A stretch of 64,000 nucleotides of DNA from Leucaena leucocephala (GCA_037074615.1 CM073515.1:18189001-18253000); one strand, 5' to 3'; shown: positions 46,925-60,577, numbered from the stretch's first letter. Notes: generated by a model not told the origin, from the letters alone. Program-made: numbers and translations.

Positions 46925-49900
46925 ATGGATCGTAGTTGGATAAATGCTAGACAAACAAGTGTTGAGTATGCTGAGGGGTGAAGGAGTTTTTGGATTTTGC
47001 TAAACAAAATGGTGAAGATGATAATGGAATGTTTTATTGTCATTGTATCAGTTGTTTGAATGAGAGAAAACAAAGTCCTGCAGATATATATACTCATCCA
47101 ATTTGTGAGGGATTTTACAAGAGTTACACAATATAGGTATGGCATGGTGAAAATGTGGGAAGGTCAAGTACAACTGAACAGTTGGAAAATACCTTTGATG
47201 ATGACATGGATACTGATGATCGGGTAGAGGACATGATTCGTGATATTAGAGAAGATGCTTTTATGCGGTCACATGCATATGGTACTATGTGCAATGATGC
47301 AGAAAAACTTCTATATCCAGGGTGCAGAAAATACAACTTGTTGAACAGGTGTTGAGATTGGTGAGTGTGAAAACACGGCATGGATGAAGTAATAGAGATT
47401 TTTCATAATTGCTTGAGTTGTTGCAAGACATGTTTCCAGAAGAAAATATGTTACCCAAATGCTAATATGATGCTAAGAAAATAATCTCCTTTAGGCATGC
47501 AGTATAAAAATATTCATACATGCCAAAATGATTGCATATTGTACAGGAAAGATTTTGAAGATGAGGACAAATGTCCAATATGTAAGACACCAAGGTACAG
47601 ATCAATTAAGTTTTCTACAAAGGTGTTATGGTATCTTCCAATTATACTAAGGTTTAAGTGGCATTTTGCTAATGAAGATGATGCACAAAAAATATTATGG
47701 CATGCGACTGAAAGGATTTATGATGGAAAGCTTCATCATCTGGTTGATTCTTTGTAATGGAAGAAGATTGATGACTTATTTTTGGAATTCGATAAAGAAC
47801 CACGAAACCTAAGGCTTGGACTCAATACAGATGGCATGAACCCTTATGGTAGCCTTAGTAGTATACGTAGTTCATGGCCTGTCCTCTTGGTGGTTTACAA
47901 CCTATCTCCCTTATTATGCATGAGAAGCAAGTATGTAATGTTGTCTATGTTTATCTTAGGACCAAAATAACCAGGAAATGATATAACGTTTACCTAAAGC
48001 CCTTGATCGAAGATTTAAAGAAGCTATGGGAAGGTGTGGATTTTTTGATGCTATTAAGGAGGTATTCAATATGCGGGCCATGATCTTTTGTATAATTAAT
48101 GACTTTCCTGCACACAAAAATTTGTCAGGGTAATAGGTTAAGGGCCATAAAGCATGTCCTATTTGTGAGGAAAGGACTTATTACTATCAACTTTGTCATA
48201 GAAGAAAGACAGCCTACCTAGGTTATAGGAGATTTCTAAGACAAGGCCACCCATACCGTCGACTGAAGAAAATTTTTTTGGCGGCCAAGAATTGGAAAAT
48301 GCTCCAGAGCCATTGACTGGAGAACAAGTTTATGAAAAGGTGAAAGACATCAACATTAATTTTGGTAAGACTATGAATAGAAGTGAGAAAAATATATGGA
48401 AAAAAAGATCTGTCTTCTTTGAGCTTCCGTATTGGCAACATCTTCAGGTAAGGCACTATATTGATGTCATGCATGTGGAGAAAAATGTGTGTGACAGTAT
48501 TGTTGGAACACTTCTCAACCTACATGGTAGTTCCAAAGATGCTTTGAAGGCAAGATTAGATATGCAAGAAATGGGAATACGTGAGGTTTTACATCTAAGG
48601 CCAGATGGTGAGGGGAGTTATTGTGTTAAAGAGATTAATATTTTGTCCAAGGATGAAATAAGAAGTATTTGTGAATGTTTACAAGGAATCAAAGTTCCCT
48701 CTGGGTACTTATCTAATCTTAAGAAGATTGTGTCTATGAAAGATTTGAAATTAGTAGGCCAAAAGTCTCATGATTGTCATGTCTTGATGTAATAATTACT
48801 CCCAGTAGTTATTCGAGGAATCCTTCAAGATGATTTGAGACACATTGTAACCCGTCTTTGCTTCTTCTTCAATGCTATATGTGGCAAAGTCTTTGAGACT
48901 AAAAAGTTGGATGAATTGGAGCACGAGGGTTATGTTATTTTGTGCCAACTTGAAAAACTGTTTCTTCTAGGTTTTTTTGACATCATGGTACACCTCATCG
49001 TTCATCTAGGGCGAGAGATAAAATTATGTGGCCCTGTATACTTATGATGGATGTACCCATTTAAAAGATACATGAAAATTCTTAAAGGGTATATGAAGAA
49101 TCCAAATTGGCTCGAGGCATCCATTGTTGAAAAATATTTGTCTAAAGAAGCTATAGATTTTTTTCAACACTACCTATCTAAAGTAAGACTTATCGGTCTC
49201 ACTAAACCTTGTGCCAAGCAAGGGGTCAAGCCAAAATATCGGTGAAGAGTATTGATCATAATGAATTGCAGAAAATACACTTACACATCTTGAATAATAT
49301 TGAAGTTCAAGACTATATAGTTGTTCATAAATAGTTTGTCCGGAAAGAAAATAATAGAATGACATAGCAAAAGCTAATTATAGAACACAACAAATCTTTT
49401 GCTACTTGGTTCAAACAGAAGGTTAAAAATGAAAATTGTGTATCTGATTCAGTTAGATAGTTGACATATGGTCCTAAATTTAATGTAATATGTTGGAATT
49501 CATTTGATATCAAAGGGTATTCCTTTTATACGAAGTCCCTAGATGATAAATGTAGCGTGCAGAATAGTGGTGTTAGTGGCTGAAGCTATACACTTCTCTA
49601 GTTCAAAAGACAACAATCCTAAATTAGCAGCCATCCCTTATTATGGCATCGTTGAAGAGATTTGGGAGTTAGACTACACCAAATTCATAGTTCCCGTGTT
49701 CAAATGCAAGTGGGCTAATATAAACAACAGTGTTATGGTGGATTGGTTAGGATTTATACTTGTTGATTTGAATAGTACAAGTTTTAGGAATGGGCATTTT
49801 ATTATGGCAGACTAAGCAAAGCATATGTTCTATATCACTGATCTGGCAAATAAAAAATGGTCTATCACTTGCCAAGGAAAAAGGGTTATTGATGATGATG

Positions 49901-49974
49901 ATTTAATTTGTGAGTCCCCTTCTTTTTCAGTAGGTTTACCAAAATTGATTAAAGAAGAAGTGGATACTGATTGA
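46925..49974 (+). pseudogene. TNPD-type transposase (tnp2 family) of element D
   Basis: The DDE-type transposase of plant CACTA elements. It starts MDRSWINARQTSVEYAEG (transposase-associated domain), loses a base near 46978, and continues with CHCISCLNERK. The tnp2 part shows HTCQNDCILYRKDFEDEDKC-PICKTPRYR, LGLNTDGMNPYG with the first catalytic Asp, and GPK-PGNDI. Next comes ELPYWQHLQVRHYIDVMHVE followed by KNVCDSIVGTLLN, then LKLVGQKSHDCHVLM, LCFFFNAICGKV and FDIMVHLIVHLGREIKLCGP, ending near 49974. Many breaks: TAG at 47134, a TAA near 47756, further frame shifts near 47970-48290, and stops near 48790 and 49333. Likely spliced originally, as the start codon context and length match the family. 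Confidence 0.88.
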
Positions 49975-50364
49975 TTTGTATGTGATTGCATATATTATTT
50001 TCATGTAATAATAGCACAAGTATATTGTTCTGATTGCATATATTGTTTTGTTGTAACTTACAAGTGATGGGTTAATAAAAGTGTTGGTTTGAAAAAACAC
50101 TGCAATATTTAAACCAGTTGTAAATTTATATTGTTCTCATTGCATATATTGTTCTTATTGTTAGTGTTCTTCTCTGTTCTCGCTCTCATTGTGCTTTGCC
50201 ATGTACGTATTCTTGATACTTATTTTTGTGTACTTGCTCAGCCTTTTGCGTGTTCGTTTAATCTAGATTTTGTAGTTTTCATCGATAAATGCTTGCACTT
50301 CTTTTGATATAGTCAGTCATTCTTCTTTGTTTACCATGTTTGCTTTTGTTATTTCATATATAGA

Positions 50365-52980
50365 AATATGGGGGTAGTAGTAATCAGAATGAGGCTCGAT
50401 GCTCTAAGCAGCTCTAAGCAAAGGAGGGGCAGAAGTGCGATGTGATTGAAAGATATTTCGAAAGATAGGATGGAAGGGAAATTACTACTAATTGAGTTTG
50501 ACACATGTTGGAACCCAATTGGTGAACACAGGACAAAGTACATGAGTTATGCCAGCTTCCTAGCACACAACAAGACTAACATCGCCATACAGACTTGGGA
50601 TGCTATTGATAATCACGTGAAGAATCAAATTTGGGACTTTATCCAAGTATAAGAACTGACTATTGTATATTGTATGTAGAATACCAAAAACCACAACTAT
50701 TTGTTGATAAATCTGCTTTCAATAGAAATTTTTGCAGCTCACTTACGATGTTCCTAACAATGAAGTCCTGAAGAAGAAGACGTTGTCTTATTGCGCTGAG
50801 CATTGGATGTCATTCAAGACACAACTAGCTTGTCAGTATGTGCATGGCCAGGACAAAGATGGTCATCCTCATCCTTATCTATGCAACAAGTATTAATTCA
50901 TTGATGAAGCTACTTGGGAAGAATTTGTTAGGCTTCAGACTACGACATCAGCTATCGTGAGTTGATATGTCATGAAAAAGGAATCTTGCATTTCCTATGT
51001 CTCTTCCTTTTGTATGTATTGATTTTAACTACTTCAAGTCTTGTAGGAAAAATAGCAAAAGCCATTGAACACGCTCTTGAGAATGATTACCCCTACACAA
51101 TGTCTCGAGGGGGTTACGCGAAAGCTGAAAGAGACTTGTTGAGGGCCAAGAAGAAGAGGCTGGAAGAGGCTATTGAGTCTGATCCTAGTATTACACTTGC
51201 TCCCCTATCTCTAATATGTCGTGAAGATAAATGGTTGTACGCTCACCTAAAAAGGAGCAGATCATTTACAATCAATCACGCTCACATGATTGCGGCAAAA
51301 ATTATAAGTACTACTTGTATTATTTTGTTTTAGTAGACTAATTATATTATTTCTTATGTTTTCTCTTTTTATGTTATAGGTTGATCTTAAACAATAAGAA
51401 GCCCATGGCTCTTCAAGTCAGATGGTAGAAATGACATATTGACGGTTGTCATGGGCAAGTAAGAGATTTTTTGGAGTATCTCCATGACATTCCCTATATG
51501 TTCCGAGGGCAGAGCTAGAATCATTGTTATCCATGATGAGGCCAAGGCAGAGGCTTGGGTAGAGGCTAGGGTACAGGCAGAAGTTTCAATTGAGGCATGC
51601 TTACAAGAGGGGTTAGCAAAGATTAAGGAAGAAATATTGTCCATAATGACATCAAGGCAACAGGAACCAAGTGCCCCCCAAATACTCTCACATGCAACCC
51701 GTCCTAGCACTAAATGTAGCTATTGCATGGACAGGTCAGTGTCAGAGGATGCTGAACCTTGTAATCTATATGTGGAGGATCCTATCAAAATGTAGTGGCA
51801 TATGGTTCCATCCAAATCTTAGGGACAACTGCCTACCACATCCAAATTTAGGAAGATCAGTTAAGGGTAACAGTTGAAGTCATGATAATTAAAGATGCTC
51901 TTGTCCCAATTCTGACTGATGAAGTAAAGACTGTGAGTTAGGCAACTGGGACTTTCATATTATGGCCAAAGCATCTTGTTTCAGATCATATCGTGTCATC
52001 CTTGAGCGAAGTTCCCACACCTCCCAAGTTGAGTGCCATGCAACGTGTGATCCAATTGGCACGTGACGAAATATTCCATGTGGATGCGTTGCCTATGGAT
52101 TTAGTTGTGGGTGACACAGGAGCACCTGCCTTTGTTGACCAAGCAGATGTGAAATATGTTATCACTCCTAGGAATGAATTAACCTCCGGGTGCATCCAAG
52201 TATTTTTTATGCAAGTCTAATTTAAATATAAATATATGTAATAACAAACTTCATGCAAGCTGAGTGTTTGCATTAACTAACGTCGTGTTTGAATTAACTG
52301 TAGGTACATGCAAGCTAAGTTAGTTTCCAAAGGCAAACAAGGTCTGTTCGGATTCCTATACCCATTTTAGATTTATTCAAAAGGGACCTCCCAATCTTCA
52401 AGACTACAGTACATTTCAAGGAGGCTTGGTGAAACCGATATTGATTGTTTCTTCTCACCATATATGTAAGAGTAAGAATAATAATATTTCAAATTTTTTT
52501 CATATTAAGTTTGTATTTGCTTAATGCTAATAATCATTATTGTTTAATTATTTTCTATAGCAATCATTGGCAATTGATCATACTATGTAAGCATACTTAT
52601 AAAATGTTCTTTTTATGCTCCCTGCACTACAAGCCATCGGTTAATACCAAGAAGATTATGAACATGTGAGTTTTCTTCCTTACAGAACAATGGTGGTTAT
52701 AATAAATTAAATATTGTATTTCTAATAAAATGGTTGCTAAGTTCATAACTTTGGTTATAGGGCTATGAGGACCTTTGCAATTATAAGGGCTCTTAAGAAA
52801 GCCAACTCAGTGAGGGACTCTAAATGGATCACACTGAAGGTAATAAAAGTGTTAAGTCTTATGCTCTATGGCTTTTTGTTGATAACACATAATTTTGTTC
52901 ATGTTAATATTACAGAGTCGAAGGCAACCCAAAGAAAGCAACTTGTGTGGCTTCTAGATGGTTAGACATATGATTAATAT
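50365..52980 (+). pseudogene. TNPA-like protein with Ulp1-type protease domain, element D
   Basis: Second gene of the element. It contains LLLIEFDTCWNPIGEHRTKY and MSYASFLAHNK, the conserved TNPA/Transposase_24 segment, followed by LSYCAEHWMSFKTQLACQYV and ATWEEFVRLQTT. A basic helical stretch (AERDLLRAKKKRLEEAIESD) comes next. The C-terminal part resembles a C48 (Ulp1) cysteine protease: HWQLIILCKHTYKMFFLCSL carries the His motif near 52564, and QPKESNLCGF-stop-MVRHM near 52930 carries the expected Cys motif. Introns (GT..AG boundaries near 50650-50740 and 51320-51380) and several stops are present. Same domain order as in element C. Confidence 0.8.
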
Positions 52981-53744
52981 CATCTTGTTAAATAGGACTG
53001 ATCTAACTGAGGAGGTAAAATGTGTTTTTAATCATGTCATATATTTCTTGTCAATTTGATATATCTTAATAATACTTTAATTTCTTTTATTTTAATTTGG
53101 TGTTCAGATGTTTGATCAATCTGACCTATTTCCTTAATAAGATATTGAGGACCTGCACAATATTTGGGCTGAGTTTTTTGTTCAAATAATTCATTCTTAA
53201 TAGTATTTGTCATTACCATAATACATTTTTTTATTTTTCAGTTCAAATTGTTGTATATTTTTATTGAATTTTATTAACTGAATAATATAATGAGCAATTG
53301 AAGATTTAATTTGTCTCTACCATCTCAAACTCTGTCTCTGCTACTGTCTCTTTGAAGGGGATGGGGTTGATGAAATATTGAAGGGATCATTTTTTAAAAA
53401 TACATTTAAATCGGACAAAGAATATTGGCAGTTATAGAAACAATACAACATCTACACTGGTTGTCTTTATGGGGAGGTGTAGAAAATTGATTAATCTACA
53501 CCAGGTGTAAATACAACTGGTGTAAAAAATTAATTAATACTATTCACATAACCCGTGTAGATATTAGCAAATTTGACTCCTGATTTCAAAAGGGATTGAT
53601 TTAAATTCTACTCATTCTACATCGATAAACTGGCCGATTTAAAAAGTGTACACTTTCTAAACGGTCTGTTTCTACATCGGTCATTGTCCAATGTAGAAAT
53701 ACCATTTTCAACCAATTTAAAAAGTCTTTTTTGCAATAGTGTCA

Positions 53745-55388
53745 AATTAATTTGTAATAATACTGTTAGATTTAAAATTCTTTTAACTGATTTAAAAGCT
53801 TATTTCTTATTCAAAAATCAAAACCATTTATTCAATATTATTTCATGAATGTGGAATCATTAAGTATTAACCAATTTAATTATGATTAGAGATGATTAAC
53901 ATAATTAATTCAAAATTATGGAATTATTTATTTATTTTTTAGTTAAAAACATTTAGTTAATATAGAACTTTTTCAATAATTATTATTTAATTGAGTTAAA
54001 AATGATGTAATGAATTTCAAACGTTCTTCAATATATATCCAAAATTAGAATCATCTTAAGTATATTGAAAAGTATGATATATTTTTAAATGTTTAAGGAT
54101 ATTGGATTATTTAAAATAATCTAATTTTGAAGATAGTTGGCAAAGTATGCTTTTTCTTTAAAAAAAAAAAAGAAATTCAAAGTGTATAAATCAGATAATG
54201 GAAGATAATATGATTCAATGAGGATTAAATAATATTTTCAATTTTAACCTAAATTATTAATCATTAAAAATAACAAATAAATCCTAATATGATTAAATGA
54301 CACCTACAGGATAAAGCATTAATTAATTACTATTGGCTCATGGCCTTGTTTAAAAAAAATACAAAATTAAACAGAAAAATTGACTTAAATAAAGTAAATG
54401 GTCTTTAATTGGTTTGGTATGAAATAATACCTTTTGTAACTCCAACCAAGTATACTCTAAACTCATTAAGACTCTATTCATGATATAACTAAAATATATG
54501 TTTAGTTTTTTAAATTTATATTAAATTTTAATTTAGTCTATTAAATTTATAAAATATATTTTTGATTTTTTAATATTAACGCTATCAGTTTTATTACCTT
54601 GTTTAGATTAACATAAGGGATTTTATTATTATCTTGTTTGGATTAACATTAAGGGAGAGGAGGGAAGGAATTTTCATATTACCTTATTTGGTTCAAGAAA
54701 GGAGGAGAGGGAAAATATTTTTATATAGAAAAATTTACCCTTATATTATTTTATAGAATATTTAATAAAATATAATATATAGGTAATATTAGGATATTTA
54801 AAAAAATTATAAGTATATTAATATTATAAAATTAAAATATTACATCTCCCCTCCAAATTCCCCAATTTTGGAGGGGAGATAAATCTTAAGAGGGGGAAAT
54901 TTTAAAACTTTTTCCTCCCTTTCTAAAAATTATTATTTTCCAAACAAGGGAAGGGGAGTAAAATCCTTCTCCTCCCCCCAAAATACCCCATTCCAAACTA
55001 TTACGGCTTTACTTTCCCCATTTTGAATTCAAAGCTTGCAGAGCTAAAGAAATTATTTATTGACAAACTAGTTTGCTTATTTTAAGTTTTAGTTAATAGT
55101 TAAACTAAAATTTTCTTCTCCATACATTGCCCGAGGAGTGAGAAAAATATATTATAATTAATTAATTTTTATAATTATTGTAGTTAAAAATCTTAAATAT
55201 AATTAGTTCATGGAATTACTAATTAATTACTATAGAGAGGCTCAAAATCTTTTAAAAATTAAAGTAATTTATAATTATTATAAATAGTTAGAAATTTAAA
55301 ATATTATAAAGTTAAGTATAAGACTACTTATTGAGATTATATTGATTGCAGCTTGAAAACAAAAGAATTAAAACTATATCAACATATA
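53745..55388. other. AT-rich intergenic DNA with one MITE-like segment
   Basis: No gene is seen. Around 54596-55000 there is a purine/pyrimidine-asymmetric segment starting CCTTGTTTAGATTAACA and holding the inverse CCAAACAAGGG near 54943, typical of hAT-type MITEs, though exact ends are unclear. Confidence 0.45.
54596..55000. mobile_element. possible hAT-type MITE
   Basis: The left edge contains CCTTGTTTAGATTAAC, repeated at about 54630 as CTTGTTTGGATTAAC. The right part contains CCAAACAAGGG (about 54943) and CCATTCCAAACTA (about 54988). GGAGGGGAGA and its inverse-like CTCCTCCCCCC flank an AT-rich core. No clear target duplication was identified. Confidence 0.35.
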
Positions 55389-55630
55389 CTCCTCTTGTCT
55401 TTAATATAAAATATATTTAAATAATTTGATTAGACTAAATAAGTTAGTTAATATACTATTTTTTAAAGCACCATAACCATGTTTTTAATTTTCTCATTCC
55501 CTCTTGTACGTAATTATTGTTGAGAAAGTATTAATAGAGATAATTTAAAAAGATAGATAAATATAAAAAATATATCTTATATTTAGAAATGAAATTAACT
55601 CTCTGATTAGGTCTATATTAACTAAAGGAG
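55389..55630. mobile_element. Stowaway-like MITE, copy 2
   Basis: Starts CTCCTCTTGTCTTTAATATA and ends with the inverse of CTCCTTTAGTTAATATAGAC, with TA on both sides (55387-55388 and 55631-55632). The TIR begins with the CTCC characteristic of Stowaway/Mariner MITEs. The interior contains ATAAATATAAAAAATATATC, shared with copy 1. Confidence 0.75.
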
Positions 55631-57070
55631 TAATTAATATTGCTATATTCTTGCTCAAAAAACAAAAAGCTGGTATTTGTTATGAGTTAGTGTTTTATCA
55701 ACGTTTCCTAACTTCCTTTTGTTGCTATTCAGTGTGATTTCTTCTAATTCCCCACAATGATAACGTATACATAATTTCGCAATTAGCATATATTTCGTCA
55801 ACATGTACACACTTGAAAAATTATTTCTTTTATTACACACACCCTTCTATTATTTCCTTATAGGAATGGCTTCACACACACACTCAAATTCAAACTAGTG
55901 GCGTCCTTATAATTAAGGACCATCCATGCCATTATCCCCAAGAGGTTTCGGCATACATATTATATTGTCATTTATAAAATGAAAAGATAAAACCTATATT
56001 CTCAATATCTGGACATTACCGCAAAAAATATAAGAAATACATTTAATTTTATATATTAAATTGAATAATTAGTTTCTTAAAACAAAACATTTTTAAATAA
56101 TAAAATTTTAAAAAGTGAAATAATTTATATATATATATATATTATATCAACAATTTAGTTTATTTAAAACAATTATCCAATATTCAGCGACAAAACCAAG
56201 GGAAGGGTAGAGGCGGCTACCTTTCCTGTTAGCTAGAATTCCCCTATATCCCTTTACCTACTCAAACTATTATATTTATAATATTATATTCCCCCAGTTC
56301 TTTATATAAGACCTAGTTTGTAGTAGAAATTACACTATAAATTATGTATTATATTAAAATCTGAATGAGTAGTTTATTTGTTTATATGATGAAAAAGATT
56401 TGTTAAAAGTTTATCTTTTTTGTCTTAAATTTATTATTTTGCCATTGTCAATATTAATTATATATGGTTTAAGTATTGTTAGGGATCAAACAAAAGGTAA
56501 CTTTTTTATTACTAATAAATTATTAGTTGAAGTGGTAAGTGATCTAGGTAACTTTTTTATTACTAATAAATTATTAGTTGAAGTGGTAAGTGATCTGACT
56601 GTATAGAGAGGAGAATACAAGCTCAAATTCTTAAAAAGTATCATTGTTGGGAGATATGAAAACCCTTTATGCCTTAAGTATTGAAAGTGATTATAGTCTC
56701 AAGGCTAAAATAATTTGTGGATACCCATGATTAAATAGAGAAAAGGGAATTCTTCTATCATAAGTTTCCATCTAAAACACTCAACATGAGATGTTTGAAG
56801 AGAATTAAATTCCTTGCATTCAACCAAACTATTGTATTTAAATGTAAATGTGTAAATTATGGTCGTGAAAGAAGAGATATTGATCTTGCCTAACAAAAGG
56901 TATATCCTCGTGTACTCCGTTTGAACACCAACATTAAAATATTGTAAAGTGTAAATCAATAAGCTTTCATCTCCATTTTGCTTTGTGTTCATTGGAGATC
57001 TTCATGATGAGATCACAGAGAAAATTTAATATCATAAAAAACTATGGTGTGTGTGGGAGGTTTCTTTATA
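55631..57070. other. AT-rich region without a supported gene
   Basis: Contains a 51-bp direct duplication (56496-56597) and a (TA)n run near 56127-56143. Short open frames on both strands (for example 56705-56992 minus) show no recognisable domain. Confidence 0.5.
56496..56597. repeat. perfect 51-bp tandem duplication
   Basis: GGTAACTTTTTTATTACTAA and the following 31 bases are repeated head to tail at 56496 and 56547 with at most one difference at the very end. The 51-bp unit keeps frame, but no gene was recognised around it. Confidence 0.9.
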
Positions 57071-57327
57071 TTCCTCTAGTACTTAATATATCATATATTT
57101 AACTAGTTTGATTATATTAAGGAAGTTAGTTAATATGTCATATTTTTACTAAAATATCTGAGTCATCTTCCTTAACTCCCTCCTTCCTCTCTCTCTCTTT
57201 TACTTAATTATTGTTGAGATAGCATTAATAGGAGTAATTTGGAAAAAAATTGATAAATATGGAAAATAAGTTATATTTTGAACTAAGATTAACACTCAAT
57301 TATGTCCTATATTAAGGACTGGAGGAG
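57071..57327. mobile_element. Stowaway-like MITE, copy 3
   Basis: Starts TTCCTCTAGTACTTAATATA and ends with the inverse of CTCCTCCAGTCCTTAATATA, with TA on both sides (57069-57070 and 57328-57329). The terminal repeat agrees at about 18 of 20 positions. The interior resembles copies 1 and 2. It lies within 10 bp of the left end of the next CACTA-like element. Confidence 0.8.
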
Positions 57328-58539
57328 TATAGATATTACTACAAAAAAACCAAGAGATAAAATAGTTTGTAGTGATTAAGGATAAATTGTTGCAAAGTCT
57401 CATTTTGTAGCGGTTTGCCTATAAATCGTAGAAAATTTGCAACATTTTGACCGTAAATAGTGCTTACGGAGACATTGCTCTGGTTACAACCACAAAAAAA
57501 TAATGGCGCCAAGCTAGAGCTATAAGGCAAGAACACATTTGCAGTGGTTTACTTCTAGGAGGTAAACAACTATTAGGTTGCCGGGATTTGTAGCGGTTTA
57601 TAACTGTTGCAAAATTCTGAGCTGAGGAGTGATTGTTGGCATGGTCAAGTTTGTAACGGTTGAAACAGTGACAAACTTCCTCGAGAAAAATAACCATTCT
57701 CATTTGGCTATGGGGACATGTTTGTATCAATTAGGACTACTGCAAAGTCTCACGCAGACCAATACTTGGACACATGTCATAGACTATTGGCTATTTACAG
57801 CTGTTTGTCATAATTAACTGCTACAAATATATAAATTGCTACAAAAAATGCGCTTCAGAAACCTAAAAATACCCCATACTCCTTCATTTCAAAGTTTTAC
57901 CATTTAAGAGTAGTGAAGCTCTGCTGAATTGTGATCAAAAGTCTTAGTTGGCATGAAGACTGATATCTTAGTCCATTTTTGAGGTACAAATAGAAATTTT
58001 ATATATGTAGTTTATTTATTTAAAAAGTTTAGTTATTTATTTAATTTAGTTATAAATTGATTATAAATCCGTATTTAGCTTTATTTAAATGTTTATCTAG
58101 CGAAGTTTATATGGTTAGGTGGATTAGGTATATCTGCTTGACTAGGAATATTTTAAATATGTTAGACTTTATTTTTATTTGTTCATTAAGAATATAAATT
58201 GGATTAAGAATACCTATTTGACTCGGAATACATGTGGACTTTATTTTTTTTAATATGTTAGACTTAAGAGTAATGTTTGACTAGGAATATTTTTGTCTAT
58301 TAATTAAGATTGTAATTAAGAATATTTTGAAATGTTTAATATTTTGATTCTTGAATTATGAATTTTTTTAGTAAATTTGAATTTATTTATATATTAATTA
58401 TTTTTTATTGTTTAGTAATATGGATTTGAAGATTTTTTTAATATTTTTTCATGTTTTCATTTTAAATAGGATGAGTTATCACGTGGTAATGAGCTGATGG
58501 ATCAGTCGTACAGAACTACCCCTAGCTAGAGTGCTGATG

Positions 58540-60365
58540 ATAGGGATTAGGAGTTAGACATCAACATTGATGATTATAAGCCTTACCAGCAGCTCTACAA
58601 GGCAATCATGTTGTCTCTGTTTGAGGGAGGAGCTCCTTATATTGGAGGGTCTTCTTGCCAGCATGATTTAGGCGAAGGAGCAGGTGGGGGAGGAGAGGAG
58701 GGTAGGGATGCTCAGGAGGGGGATGATAAGGTGCCTAGTGGCTAAGTAGATTAGCAGCCTCATTATGGAAGGTGCAAGTGGGGCAATTGGTAGAAATCAT
58801 ATATAAGAATTTTTTTTAAATTCTACTTTAGAATTTAGAATTTGAATTTGATATGATTTTGAATAATATAATTATTTTTAAATTTCACTTTGTAGAAGAC
58901 CAGGGGATCAGGTCAACTAGTAGGATGATAGCTATAGCCATCTCGATGATGACGAAGGGGCGTGTGATCATGCTGATTACTATATGGATAAGCTAATCCA
59001 ACTAGGCGCTAGTTGTACAACAAGTACCTGTGGTTACTGGAGAAGGAGTACCCATTTCCCCATCAACAAGAAGGACTGGTAGGTGATAGACATGTCGATC
59101 ATGGACAGAGCGTGGGCACTAATAAAGGTAATTAATTTTAATCCTTAATCGATTATTTGAATGAATTTTTCTTGAAAATCAACATTTAATTTACTTAATT
59201 GCAGACCAAGTTTGTGGGGGAAGAGTGTGTATGGGGGAATACCATGAAGAAGCTTGCAGAGGACTAGAGAAATGTGAGGTTGACCGTCTTTCATCGAGCA
59301 AGTGGGGACAAGACACAGAGTGAGGATGACATAGCGAATGATATGCCTAATGGTGTCCCTGCGTAAGATTGAAGGGAGTTTGTAAGATCGCAGTTTATAC
59401 CTGAGGTGAGAGTATGAATTTAGTTAATTAAGTTCAAAATATTTAATTTTTGTTTCAGGAAGTATCCTAGAGAGGTGCCGCCAGTGACCATCAATAGACC
59501 ATGCAGCATAAGAGTGGCTCGAGACCCTTCTCAATTGTTTACGAGGAGATCATAATTAGAGAAATTAAATTATTAATTAGATTTTACTAAATATTTTTAA
59601 ACTAATGTAATATTTACATATTTATTTATAGTTAACTTTTAAGAGAGGAGGGTCATGGCAGAACGGGGATACACACCTACCATAGGGGAGATATGTGGCT
59701 TGAATTGTATAGGCCTCGAGACAGGGTTGAAGAAGTTGCTTTATGTATTTGATTACTATAATTTAATTATTTTTATAAATAATTAACATTATTTAATTTG
59801 TTTACGTTTTTCAATTGTTTTGACAGAAGCGGATTACTCAACTCGATTTAGAGATGTAGGAGTCACAGGGGTTTGCCTTTTATCCAAATGCATCACTCCT
59901 AAAGGCCTATGGCCAACCTCAGTACCTCGGCAGGATCATGGGACTCAATCTTAATCCCATACCAATGAGACTTAGATCGTCTTTGAGTGCTCCCGGCATG
60001 TCTCACGCCCTTCATTCTCTTAGTCACAAGCTGCACCTGCCTAGACTAGCATAGGAGTTTGGCGTCAAAGAGAAGTATCTGTGGATGAGCTTCAAGATGA
60101 GGTCAGATGCGAGATATAGGAGCAGGTGTAGACCATGCACTCACAGATGCATTTGTAGGTGCATACCATACACTCACAGATGCAGTCAGAGGAGTAGACC
60201 TAGGTAATAAGCCTGGTGCAGTCTATTAGACCTAGGTGGATGCGTTAACATCCCACCTATAGTTATCTCTATTCCATCGTCCCCACCACTAGCCCCATTG
60301 GCTCCACAGTAACCACCACTACCAAATCTCAATGAGGATGTGCAAGGTGATGCACATCATCGCTA
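58540..60365 (+). pseudogene. degraded TNPA-like gene of element E
   Basis: Plus-strand coding traces separated by AT-rich, intron-like segments. One exon-like piece reads ELDINIDDYKPYQQLYKAIM; a later one reads DRAWALI and TKFVGEECVWGNTMKKL, followed after a stop by NVRLTVFHRASGDKTQSEDD. Near 60110-60190 a repeated MHSQMHL/HSQMQSEE stretch resembles the Met/Gln-rich coiled coil at the end of plant CACTA TNPA-like proteins. Many stops are present. The assignment relies on the element's ends as much as on the protein itself. Confidence 0.4.
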
Positions 60366-60577
60366 AGCGAATTTATGTACTTTTAAAAAAATTCATTGTT
60401 ATTACTTGTACTTTGTTTCATAAAGTTTGGATATTATGAATTTAAATTTATAAATTTCATTTCATTTAATTATTTCACAAATCTTATTTTATTTAATAAA
60501 TTTTACTTTATTCTACAAGTTGTACTTTTATTTCACAAATTTTCCTTTAATTGAATTAAGAAATTGTAATTTTTTAC

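Larger units (their letters stand above)
45252..53741 (+). mobile_element. CACTA (En/Spm) element D, full length, decayed
   Basis: It begins CACTGGTACAAAATTTGC and ends with the inverse of CACTATTGCAAAAAAGAC. The 3-bp duplication TCA is perfect (45249-45251 and 53742-53744). Subterminal motifs of the type CTACACCGGTGTA crowd both ends. The order is: repeat block, small ORF (45867-46196), second repeat block (46395-46640), TNPD transposase (46925-49974), TNPA-like plus Ulp1 gene (about 50365-52980), 3' repeat block. All genes are broken, so it cannot move by itself, though its ends could still be used by enzymes supplied elsewhere. Confidence 0.93.
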
